Notes: generated by a model not told the origin, from the sequence alone. A stretch of 36,106 bases of DNA from Soonwooa sp032062245 (GCF_032062245.1 NZ_DAMBQF010000027.1:1-36106); one strand, 5' to 3'; positions 24,175 through 33,091 are shown, counted from the first letter of the stretch. Translations and numbers: made by a program.

Positions 24175-26877
24175 ATGAAGTTTCTTGAGAGAATTGTTGA
24201 AGATTTATTATCAAAATTTTCAGATTTATCTAATCTAAATATCATCCTTCCTGGCAAGCGCCCTTTGGTTTTCATCAGTAAAATCTTAAAGCAAAAAGCC
24301 TATTCTGGCATGTTGCCGCAGTTTTTAACCATCGAAGATCTTATTCAAGACTTGGCTAGCAAGCAGCATTTGCAAGGTGTTGCTTTACATTTGTTTGCTT
24401 ATCGAGTTTATCAAAAAGTAGATAATTCAGAGGACTTTGGAGGTTTTTTAAAGTGGTTTCCGACCTTGCAAAAAGACTGGGATGACATACTAAAATTCAC
24501 AGATAATGATGAGAAGGTATTGCAATGGATGTTGGACGAAGAACGTATCAAAAACTGGGGCGAAGATCTAGGCGAAGAAGATAACGCCCGCAAAAGAAAC
24601 CTTAATTTCTGGCGCAAAATAAACGAATTTCTTCCACTTCTTAAACAAGAATTAAATGCTAAAAACTGGGCAACTTCAGGAATGATACACGTTGCGGCGC
24701 GTGACAAAATCGAAAACTTCGCAAAAGATACCAATTCGCAATTTGTGTTTTGTGGCTTCAATGCCTTTACTCCGATAGAAGAAAGTTTGGTCAAAAACCT
24801 TTTGCATTGGGACAAAGCGATATGTTACTTCCAAGCCGATAGATATTATATTGATGATACGAGACAAGAAGCTGGTAAGTTTTTGAGAGAACATCTCAAA
24901 TGGAAAGAATTCAATGATCATCGTGGTTTTAATTGGATAGAAGATGATTTCCGACAAGAAAAAAACATCAATGTGTACGAAGTTTCTGGGAATGTCGTAC
25001 AGACCAAAGTGCTTCCAACGATTTTTGCGAATATTCCAACCGAAGATATTTCTAAAACTGCCGTTGTTTTATTGGACGAAAACCTTTTACCAGCGAGTCT
25101 TGACGCTTTGACAATGGTCCCGAATCTGAATATTACAATGGGATTTCCGTTGAAGAATATGTCGTTTAGTAACGCCATTAAAAAGCTATTTTATCTTCAA
25201 AAACAATTAGAGAAAAAGTCGAGTTCTTACTATTATGCTGATGTATTCCCGATTTTGCAAGAGCTTCCGAATTCTGACGATGACCAAAAGATTGTTAACG
25301 AATTTATCAGCAATATCGAAAGTCGAAACATTGTTTACATTTCCGCTAAGATGTTCGATGAATTGCTTGGAAAACTAAGCTATTTTTCGTTATTAAAATA
25401 TCCGAAAGATGTTATTAAATATTTGGATGATTTAATCCATTTTTGCATCGATATAAAATTCCGAATTACAGATGACGACATTCTTTATGAGAATATCAGC
25501 CATTTCGAAACCACTTTTAAAATCTTAAAAAATCAACTTCAACCTTACAAGATTCCTATTAAAATTGAGACTCTGGAAGTGCTTATCAACCAATTGGTTA
25601 ATTCGGAAGTGATAGACTTTCAAGGAGAACCTTTAGCAGGTTTGCAAGTTATGGGACTTTTGGAAAGCCGACTTCTTAATTTTGAAAATATCATTTTGCT
25701 TTCCGTTAACGAAGGGAAATTACCTTTAGGAAACACTCAAAATACCTATTTACCGTTTGATGTTCGAAAGAATTTTGGATTAAATACATTCCTTGAAAAT
25801 GATAGTATTTATGCTTATCACTTTTATCGTTTAATTCAAGATTCCAAGAATGTACATTTATTGTTTAATGCATTAAGTTCTGGCGTCAACACTGGCGAAA
25901 AGAGTCGTTTCATTACTCAAATCGAAATGGAGAGCCAACACAAGATCAATCATATTGTAGTTGACAACGCATCCGAACCGATTATTCAAGAATTGATGAC
26001 CATTGAGAAAACTGAATCCGTTCTCGCTAAATTGCAAGAATGGAAAAAGTCGGTGTCTGCATCACATCTTACAAGTTATCTTTATAATCCGATTGATTTT
26101 TATCTTCGATATGTCCTTAAAGTCCGAGATACCGACGAAATAGAAGAGGAACTTTCGGTGCGTAACTACGGGAATCTTGTGCATTTTGCTGTTCAATATT
26201 TATATGAAGATTTAAAAAATAAAATCTTGACTTTGGAGGATTTCAAAGTGTTAAAAGATAGGGTAGAAGCGTCTATAGTCCATGCCATCGAAACACTAAA
26301 TCATCAAAAAGAATTCTATGATCGCGGCATGAACTATGTGCATCGTCAAATTGCAGAACGTGTGATTAGAAGCATTCTTCAATACGATGAAGATTTGGTA
26401 AAAAATGGATCGTCTTTAGAGATTTTAGAACTCGAAAAGAATGTAAAAGCTGAGTTTTTCATTGATGAGGAGAAAACAGATTCTGTTATGTTTAACGGAT
26501 TTGTGGATAGGATAGACCGTCTGGACGGCGTTATCAGGATTATCGATTACAAAACCGCGAAGACTAAAAAGCTTCAAATAAAATCAAATTCTAAAAAAGA
26601 TAGGGAAGAGCAACTCGAAACTTTGTTCTATAACGAAGATTACAAACAAGCTTTGCAATTATCGATTTACAAATATGTGCTTCAACAAGATGAAGACTAC
26701 AACCGAAATCCGTTAGAGTCGGGGATTTGGTCGTTTGCAGAAGTTAACAAAGGTGTTGCCACTTTGGATGTTGTTGATTTTGACGACTCCGAAATCGAGT
26801 TTGCAATTGCTTCATTAATCAATCTGATCCTAGATCCAAATGTTCCTTTTGAAGAGAAGGAACAAGTGAGTTGGTAA
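24175..26877 (+). CDS. AddB-like helicase-nuclease subunit, PD-(D/E)XK family
   Basis: This 900-residue protein resembles the AddB subunit of AddAB/RexAB double-strand-break repair enzymes in the form usual for Bacteroidetes. The front half is an inactivated helicase-like region (NIILPGKRPLVFISKIL, with a degenerate Walker A). The C-terminal PD-(D/E)XK nuclease (about 640-880) opens with SHLTSYLYNPIDFYLRYVL, has the His motif GNLVHFAVQ, catalytic Asp in FVDRIDRLDG and IIDYKTAK (Asp, Lys), and ends KQALQLSIYKYVL (QxxxY motif). The AddA partner is not in the window. The start MKFLERIVEDLL fits the family, although it directly follows a terminator T-run. Confidence 0.87.
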   Translation: MKFLERIVEDLLSKFSDLSNLNIILPGKRPLVFISKILKQKAYSGMLPQFLTIEDLIQDLASKQHLQGVALHLFAYRVYQKVDNSEDFGGFLKWFPTLQKDWDDILKFTDNDEKVLQWMLDEERIKNWGEDLGEEDNARKRNLNFWRKINEFLPLLKQELNAKNWATSGMIHVAARDKIENFAKDTNSQFVFCGFNAFTPIEESLVKNLLHWDKAICYFQADRYYIDDTRQEAGKFLREHLKWKEFNDHRGFNWIEDDFRQEKNINVYEVSGNVVQTKVLPTIFANIPTEDISKTAVVLLDENLLPASLDALTMVPNLNITMGFPLKNMSFSNAIKKLFYLQKQLEKKSSSYYYADVFPILQELPNSDDDQKIVNEFISNIESRNIVYISAKMFDELLGKLSYFSLLKYPKDVIKYLDDLIHFCIDIKFRITDDDILYENISHFETTFKILKNQLQPYKIPIKIETLEVLINQLVNSEVIDFQGEPLAGLQVMGLLESRLLNFENIILLSVNEGKLPLGNTQNTYLPFDVRKNFGLNTFLENDSIYAYHFYRLIQDSKNVHLLFNALSSGVNTGEKSRFITQIEMESQHKINHIVVDNASEPIIQELMTIEKTESVLAKLQEWKKSVSASHLTSYLYNPIDFYLRYVLKVRDTDEIEEELSVRNYGNLVHFAVQYLYEDLKNKILTLEDFKVLKDRVEASIVHAIETLNHQKEFYDRGMNYVHRQIAERVIRSILQYDEDLVKNGSSLEILELEKNVKAEFFIDEEKTDSVMFNGFVDRIDRLDGVIRIIDYKTAKTKKLQIKSNSKKDREEQLETLFYNEDYKQALQLSIYKYVLQQDEDYNRNPLESGIWSFAEVNKGVATLDVVDFDDSEIEFAIASLINLILDPNVPFEEKEQVSW

Positions 26878-26880
26878 AAG

Positions 26881-26915
26881 AAACCGCCTTTTCAATCAAA
26901 TAGAAAAGGCAGTTT
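26881..26915. terminator. Terminator between convergent nuclease and acyl-CoA dehydrogenase genes
   Basis: Arms 26881-26893 and 26903-26915 (AAACCGCCTTTTC and GAAAAGGCAGTTT, one mismatch) have a 9-nt loop and a T-stretch on the plus side. It directly follows the nuclease stop codon and lies in the 59-bp gap between convergent genes, so it may serve both. Confidence 0.8.
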
Positions 26916-26936
26916 TTATTTTAAATTTATGATACT

Positions 26937-28115
26937 TTAAAAAGCATTAATCCCTGTAATATCCAATCCAGTGATTAGTAAATGGATGTCGTGCGTACCT
27001 TCGTAAGTGATAACAGACTCTAGGTTGGCAGCGTGACGCATCATCGGGAATTCTCCCATAATGCCCATTCCGCCAAGGATTTGACGAGATTCTCTAGCGA
27101 TATCGATTGCCATTCTTACGTTGTTACGCTTAGCCATCGATATTTGAGCAGGAGAGGCCTTATGATCATTTTTAAGCTTTCCTAACTGTAAACACAGCAA
27201 TTGTGCTTTTGTGATTTCTGTTAAATATTCAGCCAATTTCTTTTGTTGCAATTGGAAAGATGCAATTGGTTTTCCGAATTGTTTACGCTCTTTAGCATAT
27301 TGGACTGCCGTACAATAACAGTCGATTGCAGCACCAATAACACCCCAAGAGATACCATAACGTGCTGAATTAAGGCAAGATAAAGGGCCTTTAAGACCTT
27401 CAACACCTGGAAGGAGATTCTCTTTCGGAATCTTAACATTATCAAACACCAACTCACCAGTTTTTGATGCACGTAGAGACCATTTATCAGTCGTTTCTGG
27501 TGTTGTAAAACCTTCCATACCACGTTCTACAATGACACCTCGTACTTTACCAGCTTCATTTTTTGCCCATACCACAGCGATGTCACAAAGTGGCGCATTG
27601 GTAATCCACATTTTAGCACCGTTTAACAAGAAATGGTCGCCCATATCTTTAATAGTTGTTTCCATAGAACCAGGATCAGAACCATGGTTAGGCTCTGTCA
27701 ATCCAAAACTACCGATCATGTCACCAGCAGCTAATTTTGGAAGATATTTTCTTTTTTGTTCTTCAGAACCGAATTCATTAATTGGGAACATAACCAATGA
27801 AGATTGCACAGACGCCGCAGAACGTACTGCTGAATCGCCACGCTCAAGCTCTTGCATGATAAGTCCATAAGATATTTGATCCAATCCAGCGCCACCATAT
27901 TCTTCAGGAATATATGGGCCTAGAGCGCCGATGCTTCCTAATTCTTTCATCAAGTTAGGAATATCGCGATGTTCTTGAGCAGCTTTGTCAATTTGTGGCA
28001 TGACAAAACTTTCAACCCAATCTCTAACAGATTGTCTAATAAGTTTGTGTTCGTCGCTTAAAAGCTCATCCATCATATAATAATCAGGAATGCTTGAAAG
28101 TGGATAATATGACAT
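26937..28115 (-). CDS. Acyl-CoA dehydrogenase, glutaryl-CoA dehydrogenase-like
   Basis: This 392-residue FAD enzyme of the acyl-CoA dehydrogenase family is closest in pattern to glutaryl-CoA dehydrogenase, which turns glutaryl-CoA into crotonyl-CoA in lysine and tryptophan breakdown. Supporting sites are PEEYGGAGLDQISYG, the FAD/substrate segment GSFGLTEPNHGSDPGS, WITNAP, RYGISWGVIGAA, the FAD stretch ERKQFGKPIASFQLQQ, and the catalytic Glu in ITYEGTHDIH (about residue 373), with ILGGMGI before it. RYGIxWG and YEGTHDIH are typical of the GCDH branch. It is monocistronic. A minus-strand TATTTTCG box and a CAAA (TTTG) element spaced by 17 bp lie upstream. Confidence 0.9.
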   Translation of the reverse strand: MSYYPLSSIPDYYMMDELLSDEHKLIRQSVRDWVESFVMPQIDKAAQEHRDIPNLMKELGSIGALGPYIPEEYGGAGLDQISYGLIMQELERGDSAVRSAASVQSSLVMFPINEFGSEEQKRKYLPKLAAGDMIGSFGLTEPNHGSDPGSMETTIKDMGDHFLLNGAKMWITNAPLCDIAVVWAKNEAGKVRGVIVERGMEGFTTPETTDKWSLRASKTGELVFDNVKIPKENLLPGVEGLKGPLSCLNSARYGISWGVIGAAIDCYCTAVQYAKERKQFGKPIASFQLQQKKLAEYLTEITKAQLLCLQLGKLKNDHKASPAQISMAKRNNVRMAIDIARESRQILGGMGIMGEFPMMRHAANLESVITYEGTHDIHLLITGLDITGINAF

Positions 28116-28150
28116 ATTTTGTAGTTTTGGTTAATAAAATAAATGTTTCC

Positions 28151-28179
28151 CGAAAATAGGCTTTTATTAGCAATCCAAA
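28151..28179 (-). promoter_or_regulatory. Candidate promoter of the acyl-CoA dehydrogenase gene
   Basis: On the minus strand TTTG (28176-28179) and TATTTTCG (28151-28158) are spaced by 17 bp. This fits the Bacteroidetes -33/-7 arrangement with one mismatch in the -7 box. The start codon is 35 bp further. Confidence 0.5.
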
Positions 28180-28725
28180 AAATTATTTATTAATTTTAGA
28201 TTAAATAAGTACAATTTGCTGATGTATCGGCTAATCAATAACTATGTAATTAAATGTTAAAGATGATAATAAGAATTAAAATAGAGCATTTATAGTACTA
28301 TACCGTGTTCTGAAATAAATACAATTTAACATAATATAAATTATAGGCGTAATATCGGTTTGTGAAATAGGAGCTCGTTACATATGTAAATCATTTAAAA
28401 TCGTCGCTATTTAAGTACAAAATAATATGGCCACACAATTAGCAAAAGCTGAAACGGAATCCTAAACCATAAATAGCTCAAACCTTTGACATCAAAATCT
28501 GGAAACATAATTTCAGTTTTATAAGGAACACATCTGGCAACATCATCGCCATGGCTATGGTGTACATAAATGAAGATTTTTTTCAACAAAGTAATTCATA
28601 TTACTTAGAGCAATTAGATCACTACCAAAACGGAAGAAAAATGTTGCATAACATTGTATTACATATTTCTAGTTAATATAAATTCTATAAGACTTTGTAA
28701 TATCTTTACAAAACAATTTGTATTG
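28180..28725. other. AT-rich gap with a possible gene remnant
   Basis: Apart from the short minus-strand frame at 28407-28589, I see no gene, RNA or repeat here. The sequence is AT-rich and has many stops in all frames, as expected for decayed DNA. Confidence 0.6.
28407..28589 (-). pseudogene. Possible C-terminal remnant of a membrane protein gene
   Basis: The frame gives 60 residues with only a TTG start. The last third is hydrophobic and ends YLWFRIPFQLLLIVWPYYFV, a likely membrane helix; the part before it (ARCVPYKTEIMFPDFDVKGL) looks like ordinary protein. A second short frame just upstream (beginning MNYFVEKN) stops within a few codons. This could be the broken front of the same gene, or chance. 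I do not recognise the family. It may also be a real small membrane protein. Confidence 0.35.
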
Positions 28726-29281
28726 ATGAAAAAAATATTTGCTGTGACATTTCTTTCTTTGGGATTAATTGCGAGTGCGCAAGTTTTATTCAATTCTCAG
28801 CCAGTTAACAAAAAACCTTGGACGAAAGATTATAAAGAAAGTCGTAAAGTTATCACTGGTCAATTGACCCCTGAAGAATATACAAAAACTAAAACCGAAA
28901 TTGATAAACAGCTCAACCTAACTATTCCAGATAACCAGAATATTTATCTTAAATATTATCAGGCTGCTTCCAACTGTTCTATTATTGATTTGTCTAAAAA
29001 GAAGCAGCTGACTTACTATTCTAACATTGTTAATCATGTCAACTAAATTTCTAAAAAAGCTAAACGCTGTTAGTTTTTCGATTTATAATGATAACAGTTT
29101 TCATGCAGATTATTTTAAAGAAAACAAAAAATACATTAAGGATTCAGGATTTTTTAAAGAGAATATTTTCAAACTAAGTGAGAGTTGCGAAGCCTCATTT
29201 ATTCTAAAACCCAACGGTGCATTTCAGATTAATTACGGAACCGATGCCGCAGATCCTGATATCAATTTTTTACAACTTTAG
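28726..29281 (+). pseudogene. Exported-protein gene with a frameshift
   Basis: ATG at 28726 begins a signal peptide (KKIFAVTFLSLGLIASAQ). The frame reads to a TAA at 29044-29046 (106 codons). A second frame, from about 29027, continues (FLKKLNAVSFSIYNDNSF ...) to a TAG... stop region ending at 29281 with FILKPNGAFQINYGTD. The whole span is one base more than a multiple of three, so a 1-bp insertion (or 2-bp loss) near 29020-29046 would explain it. The joined product would be about 184 residues. The second part has no signal peptide or convincing start of its own, which favours one broken gene over two. The family is unknown. Confidence 0.65.
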
Positions 29282-29408
29282 AAAAAGTCAATACATTTTA
29301 TAAAATTACTTCTATCTTAAAATACCGAACTAAAATAGGTGCCTAATAAATTTATTTTTCACCCCAAAATTTAACAATCTGAAAGTTATCAATTGTATCA
29401 TTTTTAAT

Positions 29409-29416
29409 TATATTTG
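29409..29416 (+). promoter_or_regulatory. Candidate -7 box of the LexA-like regulator gene
   Basis: TATATTTG matches TAnnTTTG 19 bp before the ATG. A dyad TTGTT (29414-29418) and AACAA (29431-29435), 12 bp apart, overlaps this box and the start codon. It could be the regulator's own operator. Confidence 0.4.
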
Positions 29417-29434
29417 TTGGTATAAATAATAACA

Positions 29435-30220
29435 ATGTCAATTTTATCAGAAAACATTCGCTTTTTAAGAGTCCGACAAAAATACTCGCAGCAGAAGTTA
29501 GCAGACTCCTTGTTTATCACGCGCGTTCGATATGCAAAATACGAAGATGGCACCTCGGAGCCTCCGATAGAATTGCTACTTCGGATTTCTAAATACTTCC
29601 AAATTAGTATCGATCTTTTGGTGTCTGTTGATATTAGAAAGTATCCTTTGGAGAAAATGCTCAACTTGCCAGACAATCGTATTTTGATCCCAATTGCAGT
29701 TGATGTTGCAGGAAATAACCAAATCGAAATTATCCCTCAAAAAGCATCAATGGGTTATCTCAACGGTTATAGCGATCCAGAATATATCGAGGGTCTCCAG
29801 ACCATATCTCTACCCTTTCTTAGAAACGGAAAATACCGTGCTTTCCCAGCAAGTGGCGACTCGATGCCTCCATATAAAGACGGTACCTACATCGTCGGCA
29901 AATATGTCGAAAACCTTTCCGATCTCAAAATTGATAAAACCTATGTCTTTATAACCACTAATGATGGTATACTTTATAAGCGCTTTCAGTTTAATGAAGC
30001 CAATTTCATTTGTGTTAAATCAGACAATAACTTCTACGAGCCACTACAAATCCCGCTAACGGATGTTAGGGAAATTTGGGAGTTTGCCTGTTCTATCTCT
30101 ACACAAGAGTTTGATGCAGACGAGTTTTCTGGACAAAATGTTAAAGATCTCTTTTTGGAATTAAAACAAGATATTAAAGACATGAAAACGAAGTTGCCAT
30201 CAGGAAAAACTGCTAAATAA
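29435..30220 (+). CDS. XRE-HTH / S24 LexA-like transcriptional regulator
   Basis: This 261-residue repressor has an N-terminal XRE-type helix-turn-helix (about 5-62: SENIRFLRVRQKYSQQKLAD, then YAKYEDGTSEPPIELLLRIS) and a C-terminal S24 peptidase domain. The S24 pair is present: Ser143 in ASGDSMPP and Lys182 in LYKRF. Such proteins cleave themselves when RecA filaments form, and then release SOS or phage genes. The expected Ala-Gly cleavage bond precedes GYLNGYSDPEYI; here the residues are Ser105-Met106-Gly107, so the site is altered. A coiled tail follows (VKDLFLELKQDIKDMKT). No imuA, dinB or phage gene is next to it, so its targets are not visible. It looks intact. Confidence 0.88.
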   Translation: MSILSENIRFLRVRQKYSQQKLADSLFITRVRYAKYEDGTSEPPIELLLRISKYFQISIDLLVSVDIRKYPLEKMLNLPDNRILIPIAVDVAGNNQIEIIPQKASMGYLNGYSDPEYIEGLQTISLPFLRNGKYRAFPASGDSMPPYKDGTYIVGKYVENLSDLKIDKTYVFITTNDGILYKRFQFNEANFICVKSDNNFYEPLQIPLTDVREIWEFACSISTQEFDADEFSGQNVKDLFLELKQDIKDMKTKLPSGKTAK

Positions 30221-30331
30221 TAGATTGATAATTTTTTCTTTATCTTGTAACTCAACATTATACAACAACAATAAGAAATCCTCCTGTCAAGACTCATACT
30301 ACTCTTTCTTTTTCTTAAAACTTCAATTATA

Positions 30332-31066
30332 TTGGCTTGCAATTGTGTACCGACTTCTTTTGACCAAAACTACACAGATGCAAAATCTGTTGCAGTGGTC
30401 AAAGTTTTAGAAACCAAAAATATTGAAAGTACTGATAGTTTTAGACGTTATATTGCTAAAGTTGAAACAATTAAAACTTATAAAGGCCTTCCAACATCTG
30501 AGATAAAATTATTAGGTTCGGTAGAATATGCTTATTCTGGGGCTTGTGAAATTAGTGTAAAGCCTGGCGAAGTGTTACTAATAATGAGTAATTCTTTAGA
30601 TTATAAAGTTAGCGCATTCAGTTCTTGTAGTAGTATGTTTAGAATTGATCCTGATCTAAAATCCAAAACTAATTACAGTCTAACCTACTACACCAATTAC
30701 TTTTCTGTTTTGGATAAAGTTAAAGCAATGAATTTGCCTTATGAATTCAGTCTTTGGCGAAATGGGATAATTCTCGATGATGAAGCTAAAACAATTACCA
30801 ACTATTTTAATGCTTTAAAGCTTTCCAAAAACAAAAATAGATTTGGTGTTTTCCTATTTTATTTAGATAAAAATGGTGTTACAAAAACGATCGATGTCGT
30901 TTATCTGAAACAAAAAAAACTTGATCCAAAAATAATTGAGCAAATGAAAAAAAGTATCTTGATTTACGATGAAAACGAAACGCCAGCTAATAAAAAGTAT
31001 CTTGTTTTTATTGATTTTAATAAAGATTTAACTGCAGAGATTAATGGTTTCCAGCAACTCCCCTAA
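30332..31066 (+). CDS. TIMP/netrin-like secreted protein with unclear start
   Basis: The mature part begins ACNCVPTSFDQNYTDAKSVAVVKVLE. The CxC at the start followed by a strand of the OB fold recalls the tissue-inhibitor-of-metalloproteinase/NTR-like proteins of bacteria. Further Cys are in SGACEI and SSCSSM. The listed start is a TTG directly before ACNC. In the same frame, 19 codons upstream (from 30275) encode a clear signal-peptide core (ILLSRLILLFLFLK ... SIILAC) but hold no ATG, GTG or TTG, and a TAA stands at 30272-30274. The real start codon thus seems mutated, so the gene may be a pseudogene or use a rare start such as ATC or ATT. It overlaps the convergent Dyp locus by 4 bp. Confidence 0.55.
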   Translation: MACNCVPTSFDQNYTDAKSVAVVKVLETKNIESTDSFRRYIAKVETIKTYKGLPTSEIKLLGSVEYAYSGACEISVKPGEVLLIMSNSLDYKVSAFSSCSSMFRIDPDLKSKTNYSLTYYTNYFSVLDKVKAMNLPYEFSLWRNGIILDDEAKTITNYFNALKLSKNKNRFGVFLFYLDKNGVTKTIDVVYLKQKKLDPKIIEQMKKSILIYDENETPANKKYLVFIDFNKDLTAEINGFQQLP

Positions 31067-31986
31067 CCTGCAAAATCGTTAAGCATATCAATACTTGGTA
31101 CAAAATACAAAGTCCCCGTTTTTGCAGTGCTAAAATCTAAAATCCTGTCATAATTCCCCTTTGGCTTTCCTACAAACATTCTAGTCAACATCTCTGTAAC
31201 GGTGCTAAAACTACTGGCATAGGCGATAAAGTAAGTCCCCATTTCGTTATTGGCAACATTCCCGAACGGCATATTATCGCGCACAATCTTCTTATCATCA
31301 CCAACATTAGCCAAAGCCGAATGCGAGTTGCTAGGTTTAACATCATCAGTCATTTCGATGTCTTGTTGCTTAGATCTACCAATAACTTTCTCTTGTTCCG
31401 CCACCGGCAAAGCACGCCAAGCAGACATATCGTGGATATATTTCTGTACAAAAAGATAGCTACATCCTTCATAGGCTTTATCCTCTTTACCGATAAGTCC
31501 AAAGTGTGCACGCTTCTCACCTTGCGGATTTTCGGTGCCATCTACAAAGCCCAAAATACTACGGCCATCCCAATATCGGAAACCATGCACTTCCTCAATA
31601 CAATCTGCAACAGGTGTTAAGAAATCTGACAGAATAGTCGCCATGTCGATACAATAGCTGTACATCTCACTTCGGATATGGAAATGTAGAACATCAACCG
31701 TCGCCACCGCAGTATGCTTCTCTCCCACTATGGCTTCAAAATCATCTAACTCTTTAGGAGGTGGCGTCGTTAGACCAAGTCAATCCCAAGCTTTTCGGCT
31801 AATCCCCATCACGATATTAGATGTCGCATTTGGGAATCTAGAAGCTGCCGAGTTGTCCAGATTAACAATTAATGCACAAATTCTTTGGAAAACCTCATCA
31901 ACTTTATCACTTGTTGAGAATTTCCATACCATAAATAATGTATTCTTATTTGGCGAATCAAGGACATCTTGGGTCTGTGCACTCAT
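31063..31986 (-). pseudogene. Dyp-type heme peroxidase gene with an in-frame TGA
   Basis: ATG at 31986 opens the frame MSAQTQDVLDSPNKNT; after 68 codons a TGA stands at 31780-31782. The frame runs on unbroken to the TAG at 31063-31065 (307 codons in all). The second part has the Dyp hallmarks: FVDGTENPQG (GxxDG motif), SNSHSALAN with the proximal heme His, and GTYFIAYA. The stop lies in KAWD-stop-LGLTTPPPKEL, where relatives have Arg or Trp, so CGA or TGG to TGA is the likely change. Restart at the downstream GTG is unlikely to give a working enzyme, because the N-terminal half of the ferredoxin-like fold would be lost. Confidence 0.85.
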
Positions 31987-32162
31987 GCTTTTGTATTTGT
32001 AACCAAATATACTAAAACAATCGTTTTTAAACTAAATTCTAAAACTATTAATTAGGCTTAAATGGCAGTAAAACCAAGAGTCTGCTTATTTTTTGTCATT
32101 AAAACAAAAATGATTTGAGTATTTTAATTAACTTCGTTAAAAGCTTAATACTGGATGCTAGA

Positions 32163-32522
32163 ATGAACGATAAAAATAACGAACGCGTTTTCAAAATGTC
32201 ATTTGCCAGTGTATATCCACACTATATCACCAAGGTCGAAAAGAAAAACCGTAGCATCGAAGATCTTCATCAAGTTATTTTTTGGTTAACGGGTTACAAC
32301 GATGACCAACTTAAAAACATTATAGAAGACAAAACCAACTTACGTGACTTTTTTGATAAGGCACCAGAGCTTAATCCCAATGTAGGTTTGATAAAAGGTG
32401 TTATCTGCGGTTATCGTGTCGAAGATATAGAAAACCCGCTGATGCAGAAGATACGTTACCTTGACAAATTGGTGGACGAATTGGCTAAAGGAAAAAACAT
32501 GGACAAAATATTGAGAAGTTAA
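32163..32522 (+). CDS. DUF2200-family protein
   Basis: A 119-residue protein. I chose the ATG at 32163: the frame opens at 32115, but the family starts at MNDKNNERVFKMSFASVYPHY-like sequence. The family marks are KMSFASVYPHYI, VIFWLTGYND and the helical end KIRYLDKLVDELAKGK. DUF2200 has no known role. Its function cannot be read from the neighbours, which are decayed genes (Dyp and VOC). It seems intact. Confidence 0.8.
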   Translation: MNDKNNERVFKMSFASVYPHYITKVEKKNRSIEDLHQVIFWLTGYNDDQLKNIIEDKTNLRDFFDKAPELNPNVGLIKGVICGYRVEDIENPLMQKIRYLDKLVDELAKGKNMDKILRS

Positions 32523-32592
32523 ATACATTTTAAATCTCGAGTTTAAGTGAGAAAACTGAGACTTTACACACAACAATAAACTAAAAAAAAAT

Positions 32593-32958
32593 ATGAAAAG
32601 AGTTACAGGTATTGGATGATTATTCTTCAAATGCAAAGATCCAGAAGCGGTCAAAGATTGGCACCAAAAACATCTAGGTTTCCCATTTAACCAATGGGGA
32701 TGCATTTTCGAGTACGATCCCAAAGCCGAAGCTGCAAAAGCAGGCGCGATACAATGGAGTCCCTTCAAGGACGATACACAATACTTCTCCCCTCCGGACA
32801 AGCCCTATATGTTCAACTATACCGTGGGCGATTTGGTGGAAGAACTAAAAAAAGAAGTTGTAACCATCCTGGACGACATCGCCGAATATGAATATGGCAA
32901 ATTTGTACACATCCTCGATTGCGAAAACAACAAAATGGAACTCTGGGAACCTGCCTAG
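32593..32958 (+). pseudogene. VOC/glyoxalase-family gene with an in-frame TGA at codon 9
   Basis: ATG at 32593 gives MKRVTGIG, then TGA at 32617-32619, then LFFKCKDPEAVKDWHQ and an open frame to the TAG at 32956-32958 (121 residues if read through). The family start is usually xVTGIGGxFFKxKDP, so GGA (Gly) to TGA is the likely change. The rest is a single glyoxalase-type domain with GFPFNQWGCIFEY and the end GKFVHILDCENNKMELWEP, which holds the family's metal-site Glu region. There is no suitable restart close to the break. Confidence 0.85.
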
Positions 32959-33008
32959 CTAGACCTCACAAAAGACGTTATTAGATTATCAATTAGTCTA
33001 TATAATAC

Positions 33009-33054
33009 AAAAGAGACAAATACTTTGCTACTAGTAATAGATTTTGTCTCTTTT
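33009..33054. terminator. Terminator after the VOC locus
   Basis: Perfect 12-bp arms AAAAGAGACAAA (33009-33020) and TTTGTCTCTTTT (33043-33054) are separated by 22 nt. The arms end in A and T runs, so it can work in both directions. Confidence 0.75.
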
Positions 33055-33091
33055 CTGTTTTAAATAACCTGAATTCGGGATAAGAAAATTA

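Noticed and set aside
29027..29281. Separate small gene after the frameshifted exported-protein gene
   Set aside because: It has no start signal of its own and continues the upstream protein in another frame, so it is treated as part of one broken gene.
31730..32002. Plus-strand frames over the Dyp locus
   Set aside because: They are the antisense of the split peroxidase gene; the minus strand carries the known motifs.
23861..32619. Recoding of stop codons (UGA or UAG read as an amino acid) in the split genes
   Set aside because: The broken genes use all three stops (TAA, TAG, TGA), some also have frameshifts, and intact genes end in the same codons, such as TGA in the lone receiver gene. 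Mutation fits better than recoding.
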